A stretch of 13,541 nucleotides of DNA from Bacteroidota bacterium (GTDB taxonomy: Bacteria > Bacteroidota > Ignavibacteria > SZUA-365 > JAADGX01). The notes beneath the pieces were generated by a model, which was not told the origin of the DNA, did no database searches, and worked only from the letters and a program-made list of their open reading frames with translations. Positions 7,423 through 13,541 of this stretch are shown piece after piece (position 1 is the first letter of the stretch; each line of letters begins with the position of its first letter). The position numbers were made by a program, and so were the translations under genes. The stretch lies in contig JAJRXL010000315.1 of assembly GCA_024276335.1 (NCBI GenBank), forward strand, positions 1-13,541. The letters are read 5' to 3'.

Positions 7423-8492
7423 CAGGGCTCCCGTTCCATGTTCAGACTGTCGGGGTTGACCAAGCCTTTTTGGCGAAGCAATTCCATTACGCGTTGCAAC
7501 CGGCGCTCCCGCCGTCGCAGTTCTTTCCACTGTTGATCCAATGAAGAAGCGGGCGGCTCCTTCTCCACTTTCTCCAGCGGTCCGAAAACCCGTCCCAGGA
7601 GCCAGTGTGTCCGCATAGCATACACGGCCTTCGATATCTGGTCGGCGGCATTGCTGGCGTCGTGCGAAACCGCCTGGAGATCCCCCAGGAGGGCGTTCAG
7701 CGAATCGTACATGGAACGGTCGGTGATGAGCGCGCCCAGGGTTCCCTGTCCCTCGTTCATCTTGCGCACGAACATTTCCACCTGGCGGGTCGCCTCGTTT
7801 GCGCGCATGACCGTTGAATCCGACCGCAGCACGAGCCGGTACACGGCCTGCGTGAGGTCTTCCATGATGGCGGACAACCCCAGGAGCTGCTTATTGACCA
7901 GGGCCAGCGTGGTATCGGTCCTCGTGGTAATACTTTCGAAGTTCCTGTACACCGCATCGTCCTTCAAGAGCAGTCCAAGCGTGCCCACCCCCTTGTTCAC
8001 GTCGACGAAAATATCCTTGACCTGTCCCGCGATAAATTTCGTGGTATCCACCAGGGTGCGCGCGTCAGCGGTGAGGTCCGCCAGGCTGTACGGCTGGATG
8101 CCGATGATGAAATCGTAATCGTTGACGGGCTGGGACGCGGCGCTGCCGGTAAAGAGACTAATGACCTTGTTCCCGACCAGTCCTTCCTGGTCGATGCGGG
8201 CGTGCGAATCGCGCTTGATGAAAGGCCGGATGCGTTCTTCCAAGCGCAGGGTCAGGCGAACCGAGTCGCCCCGCACCAGGCTGATGTCGGACACGGTGCC
8301 GACACTGTAACCGGAGAGATACACTAACGTGCCCGGTTTGACGCCCTCCACGGAGGTGAAGTTCACACGCACGAAAAATGCGGAGCTGAACAGCTTGCTC
8401 TTCTCCCCGACGAAGAATATTGCCAAGGTTATGGCCACGACACCAAGAACGATCAAAAGGCCGACACGGAATTTGGAATGCGATGGTTTCAT
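7422..8492 (-). CDS. mlaD: MCE/MlaD-family lipid-transport substrate-binding protein
   Basis: 356 residues. One N-terminal membrane anchor (about 9-28) is followed by an MCE domain at about 38-116, recognised by VNFTSVEGVKPGTLVYLSGYSVGTVSDI and IDQEGLVGNKVISLFTG. After that comes a long, mostly helical region (about 135-290) and a basic, charged C-terminal helix (about 322-346) with many Arg, Lys and Glu. In the Mla/MCE systems this protein is anchored in the inner membrane and forms a hexameric ring in the periplasm that passes lipids to or from the MlaE-MlaF complex. The long C-terminal extension is like that of MlaD homologues outside Proteobacteria. Its ATG overlaps the end of the mlaF reading frame as ATGA. 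The symbol reflects family, not proven orthology. Confidence 0.85.
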   Translation of the reverse strand: MKPSHSKFRVGLLIVLGVVAITLAIFFVGEKSKLFSSAFFVRVNFTSVEGVKPGTLVYLSGYSVGTVSDISLVRGDSVRLTLRLEERIRPFIKRDSHARIDQEGLVGNKVISLFTGSAASQPVNDYDFIIGIQPYSLADLTADARTLVDTTKFIAGQVKDIFVDVNKGVGTLGLLLKDDAVYRNFESITTRTDTTLALVNKQLLGLSAIMEDLTQAVYRLVLRSDSTVMRANEATRQVEMFVRKMNEGQGTLGALITDRSMYDSLNALLGDLQAVSHDASNAADQISKAVYAMRTHWLLGRVFGPLEKVEKEPPASSLDQQWKELRRRERRLQRVMELLRQKGLVNPDSLNMEREP

Positions 8493-9217
8493 ACTATCTC
8501 AGGTTGAAAAAAGGCTCGTGTCAATGGATACTCACTTCTCAGCATTTCGTCGAATGTGCCCTCGTCGACAATTCGCCGGTCGTGCAAAATACAAATACGA
8601 TTGGCAACGATGCGGGCGCATTCGAGATCATGCGTCACGGTAATCGATGTTGTTCCGAAACGACGCTCCAGCTAGCGGATGAGCTTGCTGATTTCACGGG
8701 CGGTGACGGGGTCCAGGCCCGCCGTCGGTTCATCGTACAGAACAATGTCCGGCCGGGTAATGATGGCACGGGCCAGGCCTACCCGTTTTTTCATGCCCCC
8801 GCTGAGTTCGCTGGGCATTTTGTCGATGGCATCCACGAGGTCAACCAGCTTTAATTGTTCTTCTACCCGGGCCGTGATTCCTTCTTCACTCAGGTATGCA
8901 TGTCTTCGCAGCGGGAATTCAAGATTCTCCCGCACGGTCATCGAATCGAACAACGCCGAGTACTGGAAGACGTACCCGAAGTGCTTCCGCAGCTTGTTGA
9001 GCTGTGATGGTTTCATCCCGATCACTTCCTGCCCCATCACCCGGATGCTGCCCCTCTGCGGTGTCAGCAATCCAACGATACTCTTCAGCAACACGCTCTT
9101 CCCCACGCCGCTGCGCCCCAGGATAACTACGGCGGACCCCTTGGGAACGTGCAGCGACACACCGCTCAAGACCACGTGGTCTTCGAATCGAACGAATATG
9201 TCCTTGATGTCAATCAT
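8489..9217 (-). pseudogene. mlaF: MlaF-like ABC ATPase interrupted by an in-frame TAG
   Basis: The full frame is 242 codons, the normal length for MlaF, but codon 182 is TAG (8674-8672). Before it are an intact Walker A (GRSGVGKS, 34-41), Q-loop Q85, signature LSGGMKKR (138-145), Walker B LYDE with D162 and E163, and the D-loop GLDP. After it the same frame continues with LERRFGTTSITVTHDL, including the H-loop H196, and another 45 codons without a further stop. It ends on a TGA that overlaps the mlaD ATG as ATGA. The position is usually Glu or Gln in relatives, so one base change (GAG or CAG to TAG) explains it. A 181-residue product would lack the H-loop and C-terminal helices and should be inactive. 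It may be a true nonsense mutation, a base-calling error or suppression. ATG at 9217-9215 follows mlaE by 10 bp. Confidence 0.8.
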
Positions 9218-9227
9218 GACGTTGCGC

Positions 9228-10019
9228 TCATCCGAATATGTATAGGGTCAAGCGGACGAGGATCATGTCCACGAAAATGATGTGCAGCGAAGCGTACACC
9301 ACGGCGGCGGTTGCGGCCCGCCCGACACCGCGCGTCCCCGAATCCGCCGTAAACCCCTGGTACGAACCGACGATACCAATGATGAACCCGAAGACTGCTG
9401 TTTTCGCCACCCCCGGGATAATGTCGAAGAATGTCAGCGAATTAATAACATCTGTAAAATAGAGTTGGAAACTGGACGTGTACGTGATCGTTTCCGCCAC
9501 GTATCCTCCCAGGATGGCCAGGAAATCCACGTAGGCGGTAATGAGCGGCATCATGATAATACACGCTGCCACCCGCGTGACAACGAGGTACTTGTACGGA
9601 TCGACCGCGTTGACTTCCAGCGCATCGATTTGTTCGGTAACACGCATCGACCCGATTTCGGCAGCGATCCCGGAGCTGACGCGCCCTGCCACGATAAGAG
9701 CGGTGATCACCGGCCCCAGCTCCCTGACGATGGACAACGCGATCATGGCCGGGAGATAGCTCCCAGCCCCGAATCGATCCAGAGTTGGACGGGTCTGCAT
9801 GGCAAGGATCAATCCCATGATGAATCCCACCATGCTCACCAGGGGAAGGGACTTGGAACCCAGGTCGTCAAGATGCTTACGCACCTCCGGCAGTTCGAAC
9901 GGCGGCCTGAATACCGACGTGAAGAACTTCAGGGAGAAAACGCTGAGGTCGTACACATCCTCGAAGCTTTTTTGCAGGGCGGCGCTGACTCGATCCAGAT
10001 CCCATGAATGCCGGGTCAT
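9228..10019 (-). CDS. mlaE: MlaE-family lipid ABC transporter permease
   Basis: 263 residues with about five hydrophobic segments. The family core is clear: ARELG-like IVRELGPVITALIVAGRVSSGIAAEIGSM (about 98-126), then RVTEQIDALEVNAVDPYKYLVVTRVAA (about 127-153), then a long hydrophobic run PLITAYVDFLAILGGYV. This is the inner-membrane permease of Mla/MCE phospholipid transporters. It dimerises and works with the MlaF ATPase and the MCE ring. The first about 45 residues are an amphipathic lead-in helix. Start: ATG at 10019-10017, with AGGGG (10030-10026) six bases upstream. It is the first gene of the nine-gene minus-strand run. No STAS protein (MlaB) or periplasmic MlaC gene is present in the window. 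Confidence 0.9.
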   Translation of the reverse strand: MTRHSWDLDRVSAALQKSFEDVYDLSVFSLKFFTSVFRPPFELPEVRKHLDDLGSKSLPLVSMVGFIMGLILAMQTRPTLDRFGAGSYLPAMIALSIVRELGPVITALIVAGRVSSGIAAEIGSMRVTEQIDALEVNAVDPYKYLVVTRVAACIIMMPLITAYVDFLAILGGYVAETITYTSSFQLYFTDVINSLTFFDIIPGVAKTAVFGFIIGIVGSYQGFTADSGTRGVGRAATAAVVYASLHIIFVDMILVRLTLYIFG

Positions 10020-10070
10020 ATTATTCCCCTGTCACTGTCTTCCGGTACGTGTAACCAGGTTCCCTGTTCG

Positions 10071-10095
10071 TTGATGTGATAATGGATCATATCAA
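10071..10095. promoter_or_regulatory. 25-bp inverted repeat, candidate operator or leader hairpin of the mla operon
   Basis: Arms TTGATGTGAT (10071-10080) and ATCATATCAA (10086-10095) are complementary at nine of ten positions, the tenth being a G/T wobble, around a 5-bp centre AATGG. It overlaps the predicted mla transcription start, so a dimeric repressor bound here would block it. No T-run follows on either strand, so it is not a standard terminator. The odd-length centre argues against a standard CRP or FNR site. The binding protein is unknown. Confidence 0.45.
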
Positions 10096-10096
10096 G

Positions 10097-10127
10097 CTAA
10101 AGTAGTATTTCATCCTTGATATTCAAA
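10097..10127 (-). promoter_or_regulatory. Candidate Bacteroidota-type promoter for the mla operon
   Basis: On the minus strand TTTG (10127-10124), a 19-bp spacer, and TACTTTAG (10104-10097), matching TTTG-N19-TAnnTTTG with one mismatch. Transcription would start near 10090, about 70 bases before the mlaE ATG. The match to a sigma70 consensus is weaker (TTGAAT-16-TACTTT). Pattern match only. Confidence 0.4.
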
Positions 10128-10224
10128 CCTGGAGACTGGCGCCGATGCTTGTTCCTACCGTGCAACAAAAATGTCACTCGACGCCCGGGTAAAATACAAA
10201 ATACCGCGGACAGCATTCATGGTA

Positions 10225-10256
10225 TTTGATTCTCCCTGGCGACTTGACTATGTTTC
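10225..10256 (+). promoter_or_regulatory. Candidate promoter for ftsX
   Basis: TTTG (10225-10228), a 20-bp spacer and TATGTTTC (10249-10256), matching TTTG-N20-TAnnTTTG except for the last base. It also reads as sigma70-like TTGATT-17-TATGTT. The predicted start near 10263 lies downstream of the ATG at 10257 and upstream of the ATG at 10293, which favours the latter as the ftsX start. Confidence 0.4.
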
Positions 10257-10292
10257 ATGGAATTTCTATCGCATGGAGCGCGAACACGAAAT

Positions 10293-11183
10293 ATGAGTTT
10301 TTCCTACGTCCTCAACGAAAGCCTGGCCGGTTTCTGGCGCACGCGGACCAACAGCCTGATCACCATTTTCACGGTCAGCATCTCGCTGCTCCTGCTCGGC
10401 ATTTTCTACCTCGTCACGCAGAGTTTCAACAATCTCATGGACATGATCAAGGCGGGTGTCGAGATGGAAGTCTTCCTTCGCGAAGACGTGGGAAAGATCA
10501 CGGCCGAGAAGATCGGGCAGACGCTCGTGCGGATCCCCGGCGTGGGCTCGGTGGAATTCGTTTCCAAGGAAAGGGCGCTCAAGATTTTCGCGGAGGAGTT
10601 CGGTGAATCCTTTACGGACCTGCTGCCGGAAAACCCACTTCCGCCCAGCTACAAGGTGCGACTAGACCAGGAATACCTGAACCCGGACAGCGTGGCCGTC
10701 CTGACTCGCGCCATTTCCCGTATTTCCGGCGTTGAGAGCATCGTGTACCGGAAAGAATACATCGAATTGCTGGGGAACCGCCTCTCGACGTGGAAGACTT
10801 TCACCCTTGTGATCGGGATCGTGCTGGCCCTGTGTGCCGTCATCCTGGTGGCGAACACGATCCGCCTCACCATCTACGCCCGGCGCGAAATCATCCGGAC
10901 GATGAAGCTGGTCGGCGCCACCCGCTCGTTCATTCGAAGGCCGTTCCTCATCGAGGGAATCCTGCACGGTGTCTTGGGGGGCATCATCGCTTCGGCTCTC
11001 ATCGAGTTCATTTTCGTGTATTTCCTGGAGCCCATTCTCACCGATCTCCACCTCGAGCTGCGGCCGGTGCTCCTCTTCTACCTGGAACTGATCTTTCTCG
11101 GCGGTTTCCTGGGATGGCTCGGCAGCGTTACCTCCATCCGCCGCTTCCTGTCCGAATCCCTGATCACCGCTCCCGGACAATGA
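10293..11183 (+). CDS. ftsX: Cell division protein FtsX (ABC-type permease)
   Basis: 296 residues with the FtsX layout. A short cytoplasmic N-terminus is followed by TM1 (about 22-42), a periplasmic domain (about 43-168) with the family segments EVFLREDV and ENPLPPSYKV, then TM2-TM4 (about 170-190, 222-244 and 259-279). The cytoplasmic coupling segment NTIRLTIYARREIIRTMKLVGAT (188-210) is the strongest family mark. With the ATPase FtsE, FtsX senses the divisome and activates peptidoglycan hydrolases through periplasmic factors. I chose ATG at 10293 because MSFSYVLNESLAGFWRTRTN matches the usual N-terminus and lies beyond the candidate promoter; the frame also has an ATG at 10257. The Shine-Dalgarno site is weak in both cases. 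No ftsE lies beside it; the upstream neighbour is the divergent mla operon. Confidence 0.92.
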   Translation: MSFSYVLNESLAGFWRTRTNSLITIFTVSISLLLLGIFYLVTQSFNNLMDMIKAGVEMEVFLREDVGKITAEKIGQTLVRIPGVGSVEFVSKERALKIFAEEFGESFTDLLPENPLPPSYKVRLDQEYLNPDSVAVLTRAISRISGVESIVYRKEYIELLGNRLSTWKTFTLVIGIVLALCAVILVANTIRLTIYARREIIRTMKLVGATRSFIRRPFLIEGILHGVLGGIIASALIEFIFVYFLEPILTDLHLELRPVLLFYLELIFLGGFLGWLGSVTSIRRFLSESLITAPGQ

Positions 11184-11247
11184 CGTCGCTGCTCCAATTG
11201 ATCACGACCAGGATACTCCCCCGTTATTCAGCAACAGGCTGGGAGCC

Positions 11248-12033
11248 ATGAACGATCAATCCGCACCCATAGACTTCCCCACCGTCCCCGGGGGAGCGCG
11301 ACTGGCGCTGAAGTACTTGTCGAAATTCCCGCCACCCGCCGGACGGGAACACGCGGAAGCGGGTGGGGAAAAGGCTCGACCGTCGTTGCTGGTTCTCGGT
11401 TGCCGCGAAGGAACCACTGCCATCGCTCTGGCATCGAAGCATCCCGTCGCCGTTCTCGGAGTGGACGACGACGCCGAGGCCCTGATGGCGGCACGATTCT
11501 TCCAGCAGCAGGCGAAACTCAAGGGATCGCTGAAATTCCGTTTCATGGATCTCGACTCACTCGACCTTCCCCCGCACTCCTTTTCCGGCATAATCGCCGA
11601 GGGGCTCCAGGCACGGATTCCCCTGCCCCGACTACTCGATCTCGCCCGGTCGTTGCTGCGGAACGGCGGTCTCCTCTATCTCCTGGATGCCGTGTGGCTC
11701 CAACGCCCCGTCCCAACCTACGTGAAGGACGTGTGGGAAACCGTCGAACGGCCGATTCACACGCTGGAAGAAGCCGTCGATATTGTGCGCGGGAGCGGTT
11801 TGGTGCTCCGCACGGTCGCGGACGAGACGCACGCGCTGGCCGCGTTCTATTCCCGGCATATCACAGCTGTCCGCGACGTTCGCAAGAACCCCGAGTATTC
11901 CTCCGGGGAAATGAAGAAAATCCTGTCGAAGTACAAGCACGAAGTGGACGTGTACACCCGTCACAAGGGGAATAAATGGATGGGTTACGGAGCCATCGTG
12001 GCGGAAAAACCTTCAGGACGGGCGGAGCCCTAA
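11248..12033 (+). CDS. Class I SAM-dependent methyltransferase, substrate unknown
   Basis: 261 residues. Motif I is LLVLGCREGTTAIALA (about 47-62), the SAM-binding glycine loop in the form LGCREGTT. Motif II is the acidic GVDDD (71-75) at the end of the second strand. A weaker motif III lies in FRFMDLDSLDLPPHSFSGIIAEG, and LLRNGGLLYLLD gives the post-motif strand. The C-terminal third is rich in Lys, Arg and His and ends KWMGYGAIVAEKP. I do not recognise the substrate; small molecules, quinone-type rings or proteins are all possible. The ATG has GGGAG only two bases upstream, which is close, but no other start is available between it and the ftsX end, 64 bp away. It is probably co-transcribed with ftsX. 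Its last seven codons (SGRAEP and stop) run into a repeat-like hairpin, so the tail may be extended. Confidence 0.7.
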   Translation: MNDQSAPIDFPTVPGGARLALKYLSKFPPPAGREHAEAGGEKARPSLLVLGCREGTTAIALASKHPVAVLGVDDDAEALMAARFFQQQAKLKGSLKFRFMDLDSLDLPPHSFSGIIAEGLQARIPLPRLLDLARSLLRNGGLLYLLDAVWLQRPVPTYVKDVWETVERPIHTLEEAVDIVRGSGLVLRTVADETHALAAFYSRHITAVRDVRKNPEYSSGEMKKILSKYKHEVDVYTRHKGNKWMGYGAIVAEKPSGRAEP

Positions 12034-12076
12034 GCAAAGTCGCCACGCAGTGGCCCCTTCCGAGGAAGGGCGGAGC
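12020..12076. repeat. Stacked short hairpins in the convergent methyltransferase-udk spacer
   Basis: Three perfect small stems follow each other: GGGC-GGA-GCCC (12020-12030, overlapping the methyltransferase end), GCCAC-GCA-GTGGC (12042-12054) and CCCTTCC-GA-GGAAGGG (12055-12070). The 9-base word GGGCGGAGC occurs at both ends (12020-12028 and 12068-12076). Neither strand has a T-run after the last stem, so they are not canonical terminators. They may still end or protect both converging transcripts, or be a small palindromic repeat element. Confidence 0.5.
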
Positions 12077-12117
12077 AAAAGAAGTCATCGCGGCAGAAAC
12101 CGTTTTCTTGAAACCAC

Positions 12118-12744
12118 CTATGTATCGAGACCAGCAACTAAGCACAGGTAGCTGACCAGCATATCCACCGCCACCTTGTTGTGCCCGCCCTGCGGGATGA
12201 CAACGTCTGCTTTCGCTTCTGAAGGTTCGACGTATTTCCGGTGCATGGGAAGTACGGTGGACAGGTATTGCTCGCGTACCGAGGTAATGGAGCGTCCCCG
12301 TTTTTCCACGTCCCGCGCGATCCGTCGCAACAACCGCACGTCCGGATCGGCTTGGACGAAAACCCGCGCGTCGAACTTTCGGCAAAGCTCGTCGTCCGCA
12401 AAAATCAGGATACCCTCGACGATGATGACCGGCCGCGGTTCCACGCGCCATGTTTCGGCCTTGCGCGTATGGGTTGCGAAATCGTACTGGGGCACATCCA
12501 CCGCCCGACCGCTTTTCAACTGATCGAGGTGACGGATGAAGAGGCTGGTTTCGAGAGCGTCGGGGTGGTCAAAGTTCACGTGGGCCGGGTCAGGATCGGG
12601 CAAGGTCCGGATGTCGCGGTAATAGAAATCGTGCGAGATAATCTCCGCCGAATTCACGGGCAGGGCGGCAAGGATATTCCTGGCAAGGGTGGTCTTTCCC
12701 GAGCCGGTTCCTCCGGCGATGCCAAGAATGAACGGCTCCTTCAT
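12118..12744 (-). CDS. udk: Uridine kinase
   Basis: 208 residues, as expected for bacterial uridine-cytidine kinase. The P-loop is GGTGSGKT (11-18). ISHDFYYRD (36-44) holds the catalytic Asp39. NFDHPDA (57-63) and PQYDFATHTR (85-94) are nucleoside-site segments. IIVEGILIF (107-115) and the lid RIARDVEKRGRS (141-152) complete the family pattern. It phosphorylates uridine and cytidine to the monophosphates in pyrimidine salvage. I chose ATG at 12744-12742 because it overlaps the rRNA methyltransferase stop as ATGA and has GGAGGG seven bases upstream; the frame is open to 12774 but that would run into the previous gene. It ends with TAG at 12120-12118, at a normal family length, which is useful evidence that TAG is a stop in this genome. 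Confidence 0.95.
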   Translation of the reverse strand: MKEPFILGIAGGTGSGKTTLARNILAALPVNSAEIISHDFYYRDIRTLPDPDPAHVNFDHPDALETSLFIRHLDQLKSGRAVDVPQYDFATHTRKAETWRVEPRPVIIVEGILIFADDELCRKFDARVFVQADPDVRLLRRIARDVEKRGRSITSVREQYLSTVLPMHRKYVEPSEAKADVVIPQGGHNKVAVDMLVSYLCLVAGLDT

Positions 12745-13541
12745 GGTTTGTCCCTCCGCAATTTGACAACACATTCGATGTGATAGGTGTGAGGAAACAT
12801 GTCCACCGGCTGCACCTGCTCCACCCTGTAACCGAACTCGGACAGCATCTTCACGTCGCGCGCGCAGGTCACGGGATTGCAGCTCACGTACACCAACCGT
12901 GATACCGGCAAGGCTCCCAGGCCCTTCACGACCTTGGGATGCAACCCCGACCTGGGCGGATCGATTACCACGACGTCGGGAACGGCCGTGGATTGAACGA
13001 GGAACTCGACAATATCCGAGGCAATAAACTCGCAGTTCAAAATCCCGTTTCTCGCGGCATTCCGTTGCGCATCCTCCACGGCACCGGGATTGAGCTCGAC
13101 GCCGACCACGCGCCCGACGCGGGGAGCGAAAAACAGGGCAATCGTGCCGATCCCGCAGTACAGGTCCCAGACGAGCGTGTTTTCTTTCACCCCGGCGTAC
13201 GCCCGGGCAACCTCGTAGAGCCGTTCTGCCTGGCGGGTGTTACTCTGGAAAAACGAGGACGGCGAAATCTCGTACCGGCACCCTCCCAGCGTTTCCTCGA
13301 TGATCCCGGGGCCGTGTAGGACGCGGTTTTCGTCCGTCTGGGCCACCATGGATTTACGCGTGGTGACGCCGTGCACAACGGTGGTGATGTCCGGCACCGC
13401 GGCCACCAGCTCGCGTGCGTACCCGTCGACGACGGCCGCATCCAGGGGGGAAGTGACCAGGTACACCATGCGCTGCCCGGTATTCTTGCCTTCCCGGATC
13501 ACCAGGTGCCGTAATTCCCCCGTGTGTGTTTTCGTCGAGTA
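12741..13541 (-). CDS. rlmD: 23S rRNA (uracil-5-)-methyltransferase, RlmD/RumA type, C-terminal part
   Basis: 267 codons are open from the right edge; the start and any N-terminal TRAM and iron-sulfur region are outside. The visible part begins YSTKTHTGELRHLVIREG, typical of the RumA/TrmA central domain. It continues with SPSSFFQSNTRQAERLY, the SAM motif WDLYCGIGTIALFF, the ELNPGAVEDAQRNA segment, DPPRSGLHP, the catalytic cysteine in YVSCNPVTCARDV and the general base glutamate in HIECVVKL. All catalytic residues seen in the E. coli TrmA and RumA enzymes are present. By family it makes 5-methyluridine in 23S rRNA; whether it is the U1939 (RlmD) or the U747 (RlmC) enzyme, or TrmA, cannot be settled here. 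An internal GTG at 13502 is not the start, because homology extends upstream of it. Confidence 0.85.
   Translation of the reverse strand, partial: YSTKTHTGELRHLVIREGKNTGQRMVYLVTSPLDAAVVDGYARELVAAVPDITTVVHGVTTRKSMVAQTDENRVLHGPGIIEETLGGCRYEISPSSFFQSNTRQAERLYEVARAYAGVKENTLVWDLYCGIGTIALFFAPRVGRVVGVELNPGAVEDAQRNAARNGILNCEFIASDIVEFLVQSTAVPDVVVIDPPRSGLHPKVVKGLGALPVSRLVYVSCNPVTCARDVKMLSEFGYRVEQVQPVDMFPHTYHIECVVKLRRDKP

Larger units (their letters stand above)
10020..10292. other. Divergent intergenic region between mlaE and ftsX
   Basis: No gene is supported in these 273 bases. The region separates divergent transcription units and is AT-richer than its flanks. It holds a candidate promoter towards mlaE, a strong inverted repeat beside it, and a candidate promoter towards ftsX, listed separately. 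The stretch 10140-10220 in between shows only a short A/T tandem (AAAATAC AAAATAC, 10191-10204). I see no RNA gene. Confidence 0.6.

Noticed and set aside
8672..8674. TAG used as a sense codon throughout the genome
   Set aside because: udk ends with TAG at the normal family length (12118-12120), and readthrough there would add ten residues, so TAG seems to act as a stop. A local suppressor remains possible.
10071..10095. A CRP or FNR binding site
   Set aside because: The half-sites resemble TGTGA and TTGAT, but the spacing between them does not fit the normal CRP or FNR arrangement, and no regulator gene is nearby.
12034..12117. Intrinsic terminators for the two convergent genes
   Set aside because: The stems are perfect but none is followed by a run of T on its exit side; the nearest T-rich stretch is more than 30 bases away.
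1..13541. tRNA, rRNA, CRISPR array, insertion sequence or prophage
   Set aside because: I saw no cloverleaf, no evenly spaced repeats, and no transposase, integrase or phage protein. The window is packed with chromosomal housekeeping genes.

Overview
The window reads as a stretch of bacterial chromosome, roughly 55% GC by eye and densely packed. It looks like a Gram-negative cell with an outer membrane, because it carries an Mla/MCE lipid-transport gene set. Two upstream regions contain TTTG-N19/20-TAnnTTTG-like promoters, and one spacer contains a repeat of the CCCTGAGCGTNGTCNAAGGG type. I associate both with Bacteroidota and relatives (FCB group, for example Ignavibacteria-like lineages). 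This placement is an inference; no rRNA or other strong marker is present. Several genes also have good Shine-Dalgarno sites, which is unusual for core Bacteroidota.

Left and centre, minus strand (10019 down to 659): nine tightly packed genes, apparently one long transcription unit. The order of transcription is mlaE-like permease, mlaF-like ATPase (interrupted by an in-frame TAG), mlaD-like MCE protein, PfkB-family sugar kinase, RmlD-like reductase, serS, HAD hydrolase, ABC exporter half-transporter and NrnA-like DHH phosphoesterase. Most junctions are ATGA or TGATG overlaps or gaps of 10-15 bp, so translation is probably coupled. The exception is a 61-bp spacer before the ABC exporter, which holds the repeat and a near-copy of that gene's first codons. 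A separate promoter (604-632) then drives pepA, whose 3' part runs off the left edge.

Centre right: 10020-10292 is a divergent intergenic region with candidate promoters in both directions. A 25-bp inverted repeat there overlaps the predicted mla start site. On the plus strand follow ftsX (no ftsE next to it) and an unassigned SAM-dependent methyltransferase.

Right, minus strand: the C-terminal part of an RlmD/RumA-type 23S rRNA uracil-5-methyltransferase enters from the right edge and overlaps udk (uridine kinase) by ATGA. udk and the methyltransferase converge on an 84-bp spacer with stacked short hairpins.

Most of this is ordinary housekeeping and envelope biology. I did not find a convincing new multi-gene system. 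The points most worth a second look are the amber codon inside the Mla ATPase, the inverted repeat at the mla promoter, and the repeat-like insertion that appears to have displaced the ABC exporter start.
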